NCBI GenBank assembly: GCA_016744295.1
Contig: JADGEQ010000004.1
Location: forward strand, 62,001 to 126,000
Length of the DNA: 64,000 nt
Direction of reading: 5' to 3'
Source: Desulfobacteraceae bacterium
GTDB lineage: Bacteria > Desulfobacterota > Desulfobacteria > Desulfobacterales > Desulfobacteraceae
The notes beneath the pieces are model-generated. The model searched no databases. It was not told the origin of the DNA and saw only the letters and a program-made list of their open reading frames with translations. Shown here piece by piece: positions 37,848-48,055 of the stretch. A program made the translations under genes and the position numbers. Position 1 is the first letter of the stretch, and each line of letters opens with the position of its first letter.

Positions 37848-39950
37848 ATGATACCCGATCAGGAGAGTTGCGAATCCTATTACCAGGGCAATGAAACCCT
37901 GCTTCGTTACTGGCAGAAGAAAATTTTCAACCATCTTTTTTCCCTGTTGGTGATGATAGGAATTTTACCCTTTTTTTTAAGTTGTCAATATGCCCTGGTC
38001 ACTGGGGAATGGATTAGAATCCTTTTTTATTCAGGGATATATCTCTGGGCCCTTGGGATATTGTTTTTTAAACATATTTCCTTTGAAAAAAGAGGGTGGG
38101 CAGGTCTTTTATTGTTTTACGCCATGGGGCTGTTTTCCCTTGGCGCCGACGGTTTTGTGGGCAGTAGTCGGATCTATTTTTTTTGTTTTTTCTCCTTTGG
38201 TGCTGTATTTTTCGGGATGCGGGGCGGGATGATTTCTCTTTTAGTGGCCATGGCAACCTTGATACTGGCAGGTGTGGTTCATTTCCAGGGGACCCTGTTT
38301 CCAGGTTTTATGGAGGGGGTCTCTTCCCCCATGTCCTATATGGTATTTGTTGGAACGTTTCTTTTATTAGGTGGTGCAATCACCCTTTCCCAGGCCTTTT
38401 TAATTAATGTTCTTGAGATTTCCGGACGAAAATTTCAGCTGCTGGTCAACCATACCCCGGATGTGCTGTGGACCCTGGATGAACAACTGAATATTACCTT
38501 TATAAACGAGGCCATTTTCCCCCTTATGGGGTTCTCCCCCAGGGGGCTGATGGGCAAACCCTTTACCCAGGTTTTGTCCCGGGACAAGGGTCAGCTGTTT
38601 GAAAGCCTGAGTAAAAAAAAGGATTCGTTTTCCTTGGAGGCAGAGGTTTTTCAGGCGAACGGAGAGGTGCTGACCGTTGAAATTACCGGGGATAGGATCA
38701 ATGGTTTGCTGGGCAGCAAACACAGTTACCAGGGGGGGATTCGGGATATAACCCGACAAAAACACCAGGAAAAAAAGCAGGCACAGCTTAAGAAAAAACT
38801 GATTCAGTCGGAAAAATTAAAGAACCTTGGGATTCTGGCCGGCAGTGTAGCCCATGATCTGAACAATATTTTATCCGGGATTGCCACCTACCCCGAAGTG
38901 CTTTTGATGGATAAGAAGATTACGCCTCAAATTCGCCAGGGATTGACCATCATAAAGGATTCCGGCCGGAAAGCCTCCTCAGTGGTCAGTGACCTTTTGA
39001 CCATTTCCAGGGGAACCAATACGGAAATGGAAGTTGTCAATATTAATAGGATTATTGAGCGGTATGTGGGGGCAGCAGATTTTGATAAGATAAAAACAAC
39101 CTATCAACAGGTTCAGATTGATGTGGTCATGGAGCCTGAATTGCTGAATATTAACGGGTCCTATATTCATATAGAAAAAGCACTTATGAATTTGGTGCTC
39201 AATGGGGTTGAAGAAACCGCCATAAAAGAGACCGGTCATGTGACCATTTCAACTGCCAATCATTATGTCGACGATGATTCCCTTGCCGGGGAGAGTGATC
39301 TGCCCTCGGGGGAATATGTGATGCTCTGTGTGGAAGATAACGGATTCGGGATTCCAGAGGAATATAAAAAAAAGATATTTGATCCTTTTTTTACCCAGAA
39401 GGAGATGGGAAGAAGCGGAACAGGCCTTGGGCTTACCGTTGTCTGGAATACAGTCCAGGATCACCATGGGGATATCCGTGTTGTCTCCAGTAAACAGGGG
39501 ACCCGGTTTGAATTGTTTTTTCCCGCCATTCGCAAAATACTTCCCCAAAAGGAGCTAACCAATTCCCTGGATGAGATCAAGGGCCAGGGCCAGCGTATCC
39601 TCATTGTGGATGATTTGGCAAACCAGCGGAAAATTGCCGGGAGTATTTTGAAAAATTTGGGGTATCAGGTTTTTGCCGTGGAAGACGGAATGGCTGCCGT
39701 GGCGTTTGTTAAAGAAAATTCCGTGGACCTGGTGATTCTGGATATGATCATGGAACCATACATCAGCGGGTTGGAAACCTATCAACGGATTAAAGAAATA
39801 AACCCGCACCAAAAAGCCATTATTGCCAGTGGACATTCAGAATCAGAAGATGTATTAAAGACCCAGGAATTGGGGGCGGGGAGTTTTGTAAAAAAACCCT
39901 ATACCATACTGGACATGGGAATTGCAGTGAAAGAGGAACTTGAAAAATAG
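37848..39950 (+). CDS. hybrid sensor histidine kinase with membrane sensor, PAS and receiver domains
   Basis: The 700-residue protein has five to seven membrane segments in the first 185 residues, then a PAS domain ([16 protein letters not shown], about 195-310), an atypical HisKA with phosphorylatable His in [13 protein letters not shown], and a HATPase domain ([21 protein letters not shown]). A C-terminal receiver follows ([15 protein letters not shown] with the acceptor Asp, KKP). It likely senses a membrane-related or small-molecule signal. No separate response regulator gene is adjacent. Its TAG stop overlaps the GTG start of panC by one base. Confidence 0.9.
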   Translation: MIPDQESCESYYQGNETLLRYWQKKIFNHLFSLLVMIGILPFFLSCQYALVTGEWIRILFYSGIYLWALGILFFKHISFEKRGWAGLLLFYAMGLFSLGADGFVGSSRIYFFCFFSFGAVFFGMRGGMISLLVAMATLILAGVVHFQGTLFPGFMEGVSSPMSYMVFVGTFLLLGGAITLSQAFLINVLEISGRKFQLLVNHTPDVLWTLDEQLNITFINEAIFPLMGFSPRGLMGKPFTQVLSRDKGQLFESLSKKKDSFSLEAEVFQANGEVLTVEITGDRINGLLGSKHSYQGGIRDITRQKHQEKKQAQLKKKLIQSEKLKNLGILAGSVAHDLNNILSGIATYPEVLLMDKKITPQIRQGLTIIKDSGRKASSVVSDLLTISRGTNTEMEVVNINRIIERYVGAADFDKIKTTYQQVQIDVVMEPELLNINGSYIHIEKALMNLVLNGVEETAIKETGHVTISTANHYVDDDSLAGESDLPSGEYVMLCVEDNGFGIPEEYKKKIFDPFFTQKEMGRSGTGLGLTVVWNTVQDHHGDIRVVSSKQGTRFELFFPAIRKILPQKELTNSLDEIKGQGQRILIVDDLANQRKIAGSILKNLGYQVFAVEDGMAAVAFVKENSVDLVILDMIMEPYISGLETYQRIKEINPHQKAIIASGHSESEDVLKTQELGAGSFVKKPYTILDMGIAVKEELEK

Positions 39951-40801
39951 TGGAAATTTTAAAGACAAAAAGTCTGATGCAGGAATGGGCCAGGGCCAAA
40001 AAAAAGAACAGCAAAACCATAAGTTTTGTGCCCACCATGGGCTATCTTCACCAGGGTCATATCTCTCTTTTGGAAAAGGGAAAACCTTTGTGTGACGAAT
40101 TGGTCTTAAGTATCTTTGTCAATCCCAGTCAGTTTGGTCCCAATGAGGACCTGGATGCCTATCCCACGGATATGGAAAACGATCTTCGTCTGGCAGAAGC
40201 CGCCGGGGTAACCGCTGTTTTTCTTCCCCAAAAACAGGACATCTACCCCCAAGATTACCAGACAAGGATTTCCCTTGATTCTCTTCCCCACCATTTGTGT
40301 GGAAAGTGTCGGCCGGTTCATTTTGGCGGGGTGGCAACCGTGGTCACCAAATTGTTTAACATTGTCATGCCCGATGTGGCGATTTTTGGTAAAAAAGATT
40401 ATCAGCAGTTCCAGATCATTCGCCGGATGACCCTGGATCTGGATTTTGACATTGAGATTCTGGGGGGAGAGATTGTCCGGGAACCGGACGGGCTTGCCAT
40501 GAGCTCCAGAAATGCCTACCTGACAGCGGATCAGAGGGAATCTGCCCTGAGCCTTTCCCGATCTGTTCGCAAGGCCGCCCAGGCCGTTGCCAGGGGAGAA
40601 AAAAATCCCGGCGTCATCCAAACAGAAATAACGGCCTTTATTCAAAGCTTTCCCCAAACAAGTATCGACTATATCTCTTTTTGTGATCCCGCAACCCTTG
40701 AACCGGTGAAGATAATAGACAAACAGATTCTTGTGGCCCTTGCGGTCCGTGTGGGGAAAACCAGGCTGATTGATAATCTTCTTATTGATCCACCACGATA
40801 A
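39950..40801 (+). CDS. panC: pantothenate synthetase
   Basis: PanC joins pantoate and beta-alanine using ATP. The 283-residue protein has the FVPTMGYLHQGHISL motif with the class I HIGH-like element, FVNPSQFGPNEDL, GKKDYQQFQII and MSSRNAYL near the KMSKS-like site. It starts with GTG overlapping the stop codon of the kinase gene, and panB or panD are not in the window. It overlaps the convergent LPP20-like gene by 20 bases at its 3' end. Confidence 0.95.
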   Translation: MEILKTKSLMQEWARAKKKNSKTISFVPTMGYLHQGHISLLEKGKPLCDELVLSIFVNPSQFGPNEDLDAYPTDMENDLRLAEAAGVTAVFLPQKQDIYPQDYQTRISLDSLPHHLCGKCRPVHFGGVATVVTKLFNIVMPDVAIFGKKDYQQFQIIRRMTLDLDFDIEILGGEIVREPDGLAMSSRNAYLTADQRESALSLSRSVRKAAQAVARGEKNPGVIQTEITAFIQSFPQTSIDYISFCDPATLEPVKIIDKQILVALAVRVGKTRLIDNLLIDPPR

Positions 40802-41657
40802 TAACCCGGCATTCCTTTAAAAAAATATGCCGCTCAGCAGCCTTTTCTATCAGTTTTGTATCTGCCATGCTGATGACAACCGAAGCATTTTCATTGTTGG
40901 ATTTTCGAAGGGCTTTAAATATAAGGGGATGGCTGCCGATTCGTTTTCCCCGGATGGCCCCCTCCATGCTGCAGGCATAGGTGCAGACTCCGTACTGGAC
41001 AGCAAATTCCCGGCTGATGAAAAGAGATGAGTAAATTTCATTGCCCTGTTCACTGACGATGGTGGGGTAGAGGCTGGGGTCAAGTCCAAGGCCCTGTGCG
41101 TCAACAATCATACCGGTGTATGGAATTATGCCCATGCCGTGTTTGGCAGTATAAACCAGTTTTTCTGCATTTATTTTGGGTATCTGCCGAATATCATCGG
41201 GCAGGACCAATTGAAGAAATCCCCCCCAGATACTGGTCTCAATTTCAATTTCCACATCCAGGGCAGAGGTATAATATTGTTTGGTGATGACGGCATCTCT
41301 GCCGGTTTTTTCAATGCCGGCCAGAATGATATCGTTTTGGGATGCATATTGCCCCACGGATAGGGTGTTGTTAATTTTAATCTGTTTGAGTATATCGATG
41401 ATATTCCGGCTGGCATCCGCCCTGGCCGATCCGGGAACCGATTCGTTTGCCCCCTCCTTGTTCCCCTTTGGACTGGCCTTGCCAATGGCGGTCACCTTGC
41501 CTGTGCTCCAGTCGATTTTTCCATTGTCAAACCGGGTAATACAATGATCGCTTTGGGGGGAGTTCTGGGCAAGGCCACTGGGGACCCATACCCAACAAAT
41601 GAACAAAAATACCCTGAATAAATAGTGTATTCTCACATGATCAGAAAAAATACGCAC
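40782..41657 (-). CDS. exported LPP20/FlgT-like protein
   Basis: The 291-residue protein begins with an N-terminal hydrophobic signal (FLFICWVWVPSGLA), no lipobox. The next part (GKVTAIGKASP and ARADASRNIIDILKQI) resembles the LPP20 domain of FlgT and related envelope proteins. The rest is beta-rich with a Cys pair (GVCTYACSMEG). The GTG start at 41657 lies within the end of mobB, so the two genes are transcribed together. The role is unknown; FlgT relatives stabilise the flagellar basal body. Confidence 0.6.
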   Translation of the reverse strand: MRIFSDHVRIHYLFRVFLFICWVWVPSGLAQNSPQSDHCITRFDNGKIDWSTGKVTAIGKASPKGNKEGANESVPGSARADASRNIIDILKQIKINNTLSVGQYASQNDIILAGIEKTGRDAVITKQYYTSALDVEIEIETSIWGGFLQLVLPDDIRQIPKINAEKLVYTAKHGMGIIPYTGMIVDAQGLGLDPSLYPTIVSEQGNEIYSSLFISREFAVQYGVCTYACSMEGAIRGKRIGSHPLIFKALRKSNNENASVVISMADTKLIEKAAERHIFLKECRVIIVVDQ

Positions 41658-41666
41658 CTGCCTTTT

Positions 41667-42161
41667 CTAGGAAGTTAAATAGGTTTTTTCGATAAAGGAG
41701 GCGATCCCCTGTACATCATCCAGTCCGAAAACAGGTACCCGGGGCCGGTGTCCAGAATCCGTGACAAAGGCAATTAAATTGGGATCTTCCATACACATGG
41801 GCTCTTTATGGTCGCTGCCGGTTCTGAAAATTTCAATTTTTTTCAGGGGCTGTTTTTTAAATCCTTCGGCCAATATCAGGTCGGTATCCCCCAGAAAGGT
41901 TTCCATTTTTTCGATATAGGAGCGGGTATCCTCCTTGACCAGGGCAATTTTTGTATCTGTCACCACAAGGGTTGCCGTTGCACCTGCCTTTTTATGGCGC
42001 CAGCTGTCTTTACCCTTTTTATCAAAGTCAAATCCGTCATGGGTGTGTTTTACAGATCCGATTTTATACCCCCGGCTGTTTAATTCAAAAATTAGTTTTT
42101 CAAGGAGTGTGGTCTTACCGGAATTTGATTTTCCTGCAATGGAAACAATCTGTGTTGTCAT
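41667..42161 (-). CDS. mobB: molybdopterin-guanine dinucleotide biosynthesis protein B
   Basis: MobB binds GTP and helps MobA make the guanine dinucleotide form of the molybdenum cofactor. The 164-residue protein has P-loop AGKSNSGKTTL, the KHTHDGFD motif and LILAEGFKKQP, all typical. No other molybdenum cofactor genes are in the window. Sulfate reducers use this cofactor in formate dehydrogenases. Confidence 0.92.
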   Translation of the reverse strand: MTTQIVSIAGKSNSGKTTLLEKLIFELNSRGYKIGSVKHTHDGFDFDKKGKDSWRHKKAGATATLVVTDTKIALVKEDTRSYIEKMETFLGDTDLILAEGFKKQPLKKIEIFRTGSDHKEPMCMEDPNLIAFVTDSGHRPRVPVFGLDDVQGIASFIEKTYLTS

Positions 42162-42249
42162 GGCGTTTCTTTAGCTATAGTTTGAAGTCAGGTTCACAAG
42201 TTCCCCTAAGATAGTGTTCCAGGGAAGGAAAGTCAACAAGGATAGCTTC

Positions 42250-43305
42250 CTATTCGGATAGGGGCCTTATACAGTTTCTTCCAGATTTTTTAGCTTCATA
42301 CATCGCATCATCTGCCTCTCGAATAATTCTTTTTATACCCTTGTTTAAATCAAACTTATGATCAAGTGTGGCAACCCCGATACTGACGGTTAAATTCAGA
42401 TCTTTATGTTTGATTTGGCCTTGCTTGTTCCGGATGACAAAATTGTAATTGCTAATTTTTTTCCGAATTAATTCTGCTATTTGCCATGCTTCTTTTTTGC
42501 TTATGGCCGGCATAATGACAGCAAACTCTTCTCCGCCATATCGAGTTGGGAAAAAAACAATTCCGGCTTTATCGGATTCTTTGCGACAGCAATTTTGTAT
42601 GATCTTTGTGACTGTTTTTAATGCCTGGTCACCAATCATGTGACCATATCGATCATTGAACCGTTTAAAATTATCTATATCAATTAATAAGAGGTTAACC
42701 CAGGTTTTTTCCTGCAATGCCTGGGCAAATTCAATTTTTAATTGCTCGTCAAAAAAACGCCTATTATATAGACCTGTAAGGTAATCGGTCTGGTTCTTTT
42801 TATCTGATATTCTTAAATCTTCCTGGAACACCTCCAGGGTTTCTTTAAATTTAGATTTTATTAATTTGATCTTTTCTTCAAGGGAGAGATCAGATTCAAC
42901 CGTGGTAATTGTTTCCGATTCAAGGGCTTTGACCTGTTCAAATCTTTCGGCACATTTTGATTTAAACTCATTTGTCAGAAGGTTCAACTCTTTCAGGATA
43001 CCGGTTAATTGGTTATCACAAACCGAAAAAGATATCGAGTTATAGTCTTTAATCAATGATCGGAGCGCTTTTTCCGTATACATTCCTGCTCTGGCATATT
43101 TTAGAGACTTCGCCATAACAGGTTCAAGTTGAAGTTTTGTTAGTTTTCGGTCTATATTTGAATCTACATCAAAAATTATCTTGTAAATAGTACGCCAGCA
43201 GGTGTCTTTTGGAATTCCAATCGTATCAAACAAAGATAACAATTCTTTTTCAGACAATTGTTTTTGATAGAAAATTTCTTCAAGTTTATCTAAGGGGGTA
43301 TTCAT
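42250..43305 (-). CDS. diguanylate cyclase (GGDEF) with N-terminal helical region
   Basis: The 351-residue protein has about 170 residues of charged helical sequence (possible coiled coil near 125-165) and a GGDEF domain with the active motif RYGGEEFAVIMP and DNFKRFNDRYGHMIGD. It has no membrane segments. It should make c-di-GMP. It is transcribed in the same direction as the following MCP relic and EAL-GGDEF gene. Confidence 0.88.
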   Translation of the reverse strand: MNTPLDKLEEIFYQKQLSEKELLSLFDTIGIPKDTCWRTIYKIIFDVDSNIDRKLTKLQLEPVMAKSLKYARAGMYTEKALRSLIKDYNSISFSVCDNQLTGILKELNLLTNEFKSKCAERFEQVKALESETITTVESDLSLEEKIKLIKSKFKETLEVFQEDLRISDKKNQTDYLTGLYNRRFFDEQLKIEFAQALQEKTWVNLLLIDIDNFKRFNDRYGHMIGDQALKTVTKIIQNCCRKESDKAGIVFFPTRYGGEEFAVIMPAISKKEAWQIAELIRKKISNYNFVIRNKQGQIKHKDLNLTVSIGVATLDHKFDLNKGIKRIIREADDAMYEAKKSGRNCIRPLSE

Positions 43306-43452
43306 AAGTAACTTTTTATATCCTCAAATTCTTAATTGAACCGTCCCTAAGCCCTAGCGGGGTGAAATATCAAAAAGTCGGCTGACCCATTGAAACATAT
43401 CCCGGGGAATGGATCAACTGAAAAAAACATCTGATAATCTAATCCTATTCTT

Positions 43453-44240
43453 TTAAGAATCGTCTGATAAACCGATTGTTGAGAGTTTTGTCCTGGTCTC
43501 GGTCAAAAGGGTTGACAGCTCGACTGCGATCTCTTCAGAGTGAAGTTGAACCTTTTCGGCAAATAAGCTGGTTGATCTGGCCGCCTGTTTTACTCTGGAG
43601 ATCCGTTCAGAAACATCTTTAATGTCATTGTTCGTTGCCCGGGCATTTTTGGCAATCCCGGATGTTGCGCAAGTTTGCTCTTCAACCGCGTCCGAGATCT
43701 GGTGGCTGGCGCCTATGGTGTTTCGTTTTTTCGCCGGATACGGGAAATGGTATCAGAAAAGGTTCCGTCTGTATTCAGTATTGCTTTTGAGACAATAACC
43801 TGTTCTTTTTCCTGTTGGATGATAAAACGGCCATTTGAAATATCTCTTCGCTGGGAGCGGTTAAAAAAACGTCTGTAATGATCACCGCCTTTAATCTTCT
43901 CTTCTTTTTTAAGGGGAAAGTTTGTCCTGATCCAGTCAGAAATTTGTTCTGCGGGATCTGCTGTCAGAAGTTTTGGGATTTCAACGTATTTTTTTTGAAG
44001 GCTAAAAATACTGAATCTCAAGTGTTCATTCATGGATGCATTCACTTCCAGTAATGAATTCGTTCTGGATTCAATCTGGAAAAAAGCGGTGACATTTACA
44101 TAAATTAGAAAGCCAATGCAAAGCGTTGAAATCAACCCTACACTGACCATCATTTTGAGTCCGACTGACAGCCACCCAGGTTTTGATTCGGCCCCAGACG
44201 GTTTAGTAGCGGTGATATTCATATTTTTAGCACTTTCCAT
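43453..44240 (-). pseudogene. methyl-accepting chemotaxis protein with internal deletion and frameshift
   Basis: The first frame gives a TM segment (VGLISTLCIGFLIYV) and the start of a sensor domain, but stops at KNETP near 43718. In another frame the sequence resumes with the end of an MCP signalling domain (TIGASHQISDAVEEQT, NDIKDVSERIS) and stops at 43453. The HAMP and most of the signalling bundle are missing, so the receptor cannot work. Start taken at ATG 44240, just after the EAL-GGDEF gene. Confidence 0.75.
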
Positions 44241-44259
44241 TTTTGGTGATATTTTTTGA

Positions 44260-46116
44260 TTAGAGAACAGTCTCTTTAATAAGGCGTTTGACACGTGTCC
44301 GCTCTGTGTTTTGATCGGGCGAGGTTTCTTTTATTTCCATGTATAGAGAGTCTAGGATGCTGGTGTGGGAAATTCCGGTTTCAGAATTTTTGGCAGCTTT
44401 TTTTAGCTGGGCAATAATTTGGCTGGCTTTTTCAATAGAGCAGTGTCGTTCTAAGGCTTCAGGCAATTCAAGGATGGCGATACTTACGGTTAACAATGGG
44501 AATTTGCGTGTTTTCCCATTTCGATCTTTTGCCAGGATAAATCCTTTCTCCATGGATTTTCTTTCATAAAAGCTTTCTGCATTTTTCTTAAATTTTTTGG
44601 CAAACTGTTGCATTTCCGATTCCACATCATGTCTGGTGGAGCCCTTGATACCCATAAAAAAATCATCTCCGCCCACATGACCGATGAACCGATTTTTAGA
44701 AATTCCGGCTTTTTTTAACTGATCGGCAAACATAAGGATCAGCCGATCTCCACTTCTAAAGCCGTAGAGATCATTATAGGGTTTGAAATTGTCAAAATCA
44801 AAATAGAGCAAATGGAAGACGGCACTCAAATCAGCAAGACTCTTGGAAAAATATTCATGGATCATGGTATTGCCCGGCAGCCGGGTTAAAGGATTCTGGT
44901 TTCGGGCCAGGGTGAGGTTTTTCTCATTGATGAGCTTAAGCAGGGCCTTTGTGCTTAAAAGTCCCACATATTTCATATCATCCACCATGATTAAACCTTC
45001 GTTGTTGTTGTGCTGGGTATAGGCTTCAATCAATTTTTCAACGGAAGAATGGATATCAGCAATGGGAATCTTGGTAATAAATCGGGTGATATCTTTTCCA
45101 AAGGAAGGGTTTTCCAGTAGCTGCCGTCCAAATTTTGAATATATATATTCTTTGAATGTTTTGTTCCGGATCACCCCCACAGGCTCTTCATATCGATTAA
45201 GAACCGGAAAAAAAGACGCATCCGATTCTTTTCTGAATCGGTCAATGATCGTAATAATATCGCAATCGGAAAAAACCGGTTTGATATATTTGATTTCACC
45301 GGTGATGAGGGATCGGTCCTGAGAAAATCCGTTCCGGCGATCCGCCCGGGATAGCTCTGCAATCATTTTATATCTTAATTTCAATTGTTCTATTTTTCTT
45401 GTGGGGCGCTGGATAAAATATCCCTGGATCATGTCACAGCCGATTTCCTTGCACTGGACATATTCCTCTAAGGTTTCCACCCCTTCTGCCAGCACCAGAC
45501 TTCCCATCAAGTGGGCAAAATTGACAAGGGTCGAAACCACCAGCCGTTTTTTTGGATCATTTTCCAAATTTTGGACAAAAAAGCGATCAATTTTAATATA
45601 ATCCGGCTCGGTATAATAGATGAGTTGGAGGCCGGAAAAACCGGTGCCGCAATCATCCACCGCAATTTTGAATCCCTGGGATCGATAGGCCGCTATAATG
45701 TTAGAAGCATCTTGATTATCATGGAATTGATGTTTTTCAGAAATCTCAAAGCAGATATCATCCTGGGAATACCCATGGGTATCAAGGATGGAGATGGTGT
45801 TTCCCGGGGCATAGTCCATGGAATCAAAGAGTCGGTTATCCAGATTATAAAACAATTTTATAGGGTTATTTTTCTTGAATCCAGCAAACTTTTTCAACGC
45901 CTTTTTTCTTAAAAAAAGGTCTACTTGGTGGAGCAGACCCTGGTTATAGGCAGTGTCAAAGAGTTGGTCAATAGATGAAAAACCTGCCTTGCTGTGGCAC
46001 CGGAGTAATGCTTCAAATCCAAAAGTGTTGCCGGTGTGGATGTTGACAATGGGCTGGAATGCATAATCCACCCGGGAAAGTTGTTTTGGCCAGTTTATAT
46101 TTATGGGTTCATCCAT
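44260..46116 (-). CDS. EAL-CBS-GGDEF c-di-GMP protein
   Basis: The 618-residue protein starts with an EAL phosphodiesterase domain (about 15-250; FGFEALLR, VDDCGTGFSG, KIDRFFV, EGVET). A pair of CBS repeats follows (about 265-395; DASFFPVLNRYEEPVGVI, EGLIMVDDMKYVGLLS). Last is a GGDEF-like domain whose active site reads GHVGGDDFFMG. The D in place of E still fits catalysis in some family members, so both activities are possible; often the GGDEF half serves as a GTP sensor. CBS repeats usually bind adenosine nucleotides. It overlaps the end of the MCP relic region. Confidence 0.88.
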   Translation of the reverse strand: MDEPININWPKQLSRVDYAFQPIVNIHTGNTFGFEALLRCHSKAGFSSIDQLFDTAYNQGLLHQVDLFLRKKALKKFAGFKKNNPIKLFYNLDNRLFDSMDYAPGNTISILDTHGYSQDDICFEISEKHQFHDNQDASNIIAAYRSQGFKIAVDDCGTGFSGLQLIYYTEPDYIKIDRFFVQNLENDPKKRLVVSTLVNFAHLMGSLVLAEGVETLEEYVQCKEIGCDMIQGYFIQRPTRKIEQLKLRYKMIAELSRADRRNGFSQDRSLITGEIKYIKPVFSDCDIITIIDRFRKESDASFFPVLNRYEEPVGVIRNKTFKEYIYSKFGRQLLENPSFGKDITRFITKIPIADIHSSVEKLIEAYTQHNNNEGLIMVDDMKYVGLLSTKALLKLINEKNLTLARNQNPLTRLPGNTMIHEYFSKSLADLSAVFHLLYFDFDNFKPYNDLYGFRSGDRLILMFADQLKKAGISKNRFIGHVGGDDFFMGIKGSTRHDVESEMQQFAKKFKKNAESFYERKSMEKGFILAKDRNGKTRKFPLLTVSIAILELPEALERHCSIEKASQIIAQLKKAAKNSETGISHTSILDSLYMEIKETSPDQNTERTRVKRLIKETVL

Positions 46117-46377
46117 TTTGTATCCTATTAGTAAACGTTGTTTCCGGAAGAATCGGAAGTTGTTCGAAGATACACCAAAATTATTAGAATAGTGTTGCCG
46201 TCAGGTTAAGAAACGGCCTTAATACGGACCTCCTATCTGCCGGTCCTTTGATGGATCAATCTAATCTGCAGACCATCCGCTTAAACCGTGTCAATTTTAT
46301 GGTTCCCAAATCGAAAATCCCCTTTCTGCTTGCAATCAGGTAAAAAGGATAGTATCTAAAAATTTTTAGGTTATTTC

Positions 46378-46923
46378 ATGGAAAAAGATGTATTCGCACA
46401 AAAAAATAGGATGAAATTGATGGAAATTAAAGATAATATAGCTTTGATAGGAATGCCTGCTGTGGGCAAGAGTACAGTGGGGGTTTTGCTGGCAAAAAAG
46501 TTGGGGTTTGGGTTTTTAGATACAGATATTCTGATCCAGGCAAAGGAGCAGATGACCCTTGCCCAGATTATTGCTGCAAAGGGGTTGGGGCGTTTTCTTG
46601 AGATTGAGGAATCCCACTTGCGCAGCCTTGACTGTTCACAGCATGTTATTGCCACCGGTGGCAGTGTGATCTACAAGGAAAAGGCCATGATCAATCTTGC
46701 CCAAACATCCACTATCATCTATCTTTGCGTGGACCTGGATATTCTGACATCCCGGTTGTCGGATGTGATTGAAAGGGGTGTTGCCATAGATCCCGGAAAG
46801 GGAATTGATGACCTTTACAAAGAAAGAACTCCCTTGTATGATAAATATTGTGATATAAGAATTGATTGCGGGATACGTACCCCTGCACAGGTTGTAACAG
46901 CAGTGGAACACTCTTTATCATAA
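46378..46923 (+). CDS. aroK: shikimate kinase
   Basis: Shikimate kinase makes shikimate 3-phosphate for aromatic amino acids. The 181-residue frame contains the P-loop GMPAVGKST, the DTD motif that binds shikimate, RFLEIEESHLR and the ATGGS motif. Two starts are possible: ATG 46378 with AGG seven bases before it, or ATG 46420 with AGGATG eight bases before; the kinase fold begins just after the second. Other aro genes are not in the window. Confidence 0.85.
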   Translation: MEKDVFAQKNRMKLMEIKDNIALIGMPAVGKSTVGVLLAKKLGFGFLDTDILIQAKEQMTLAQIIAAKGLGRFLEIEESHLRSLDCSQHVIATGGSVIYKEKAMINLAQTSTIIYLCVDLDILTSRLSDVIERGVAIDPGKGIDDLYKERTPLYDKYCDIRIDCGIRTPAQVVTAVEHSLS

Positions 46924-46969
46924 AACTCGTTTGTTATAATATTTGTCATAAATACCAGGGAGGATGGTC

Positions 46970-47902
46970 ATGGGAGAGATGCTTACCACAAAGCAGGTGG
47001 CGTTGTTTTTAAGTGTAAATGAAAAAATGGTCTACTCACTTATCTCTGAAAAAGGCCTTCCTGCTTCCAAGGTAACAGGTAAATGGCTGTTCCCCATTGA
47101 TCTGGTTCGCCAATGGGTTGAGACGGGGACTGAAAATTATCCGGAAATGGCAAAGCTGCCTCCCTATCACGGGTTGGTGCTCATTGCCGGATCCAACGAT
47201 CTGTTGCTGGATAAAATCATTTCCACCTTTAATCTCAAACACGAAAATCACATGGCCATGTTTGGCCTTTCAGGTTCCATGGGGGGGCTTAAGGCCCTGC
47301 GCCAGAACCTTTGTCATATTGCAGCAAGCCATTTGGTGGCGGACAACAAGGAGTATAATTTCCCCTTTATCCAGAATGACATGACCCCCATCCCTGCGGT
47401 GGTCAATTTTTGTCTGAGGGAGCAGGGGATTTTGGTTCAAAAGGGGAATCCTGAAAATATTCATTCGGTAAAGGATTTACAACAGCCCCATCTAAAAATT
47501 GTAAACCGTATGCTGGGAACCGGTACCCGTCAGCTTTTTGATAAGGAGTTGAAAAAATCAGGTATCAAAGGGGAAGCCATAAAAGGGTATGACAATTGCC
47601 TGTCCCGGCACATGGATGTAGGGCTTGCCATTTTAACGGGAAAAGCCGATGCAGGGCCCGGAATTAAGCCGGTTGCCAAGCTTTTGGGGTTGGATTTTGT
47701 TCCGTTGTGCTGGGAACGTTTTGACCTGCTGATTGGAAAAGACCGGTTTTTTGACCAGGGCATTCAGCTGTTTCTCTCCTTGTTAAAGGGCAAGGTGATC
47801 CAGAAAGCAGCAGAAGAATACGGCGGGTATGATCTGTCGTTGACCGGAAAAATGGTGTACCCGGAACCGGCAACAAATCAAGAAAACCTGCTGCCAAAAT
47901 AA
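46970..47902 (+). CDS. HTH regulator with periplasmic-binding-like sensor domain
   Basis: The protein of about 310 residues starts with a MerR/excisionase-type helix-turn-helix (TTKQVALFLSVNEKMVYSLI, GKWLFPIDLVRQWV). It then has a type II periplasmic-binding-like domain (LVLIAGSNDLLLD, ending FVPLCWERFDLLI) of the kind named PBP_like, related to molybdate or tungstate binding proteins. Such fused proteins act in the cytoplasm as ligand-sensing regulators. The start at 46970 has GGGAGG six bases before it. Its target genes cannot be told from the sequence. Confidence 0.82.
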   Translation: MGEMLTTKQVALFLSVNEKMVYSLISEKGLPASKVTGKWLFPIDLVRQWVETGTENYPEMAKLPPYHGLVLIAGSNDLLLDKIISTFNLKHENHMAMFGLSGSMGGLKALRQNLCHIAASHLVADNKEYNFPFIQNDMTPIPAVVNFCLREQGILVQKGNPENIHSVKDLQQPHLKIVNRMLGTGTRQLFDKELKKSGIKGEAIKGYDNCLSRHMDVGLAILTGKADAGPGIKPVAKLLGLDFVPLCWERFDLLIGKDRFFDQGIQLFLSLLKGKVIQKAAEEYGGYDLSLTGKMVYPEPATNQENLLPK

Positions 47903-48055
47903 ATCCCATAATCAAGATTTCTGGACCGGCCTGTCCATACCATCGCCAACCATCGTGAAAACATGAGAAAAAAGCTGGGCCTGTAAAATACAAAAGCAAA
48001 TTTTAGATCCTATCTTTCACATTTATAAAAATGACTAATTTGTATGGGTAAAAAC

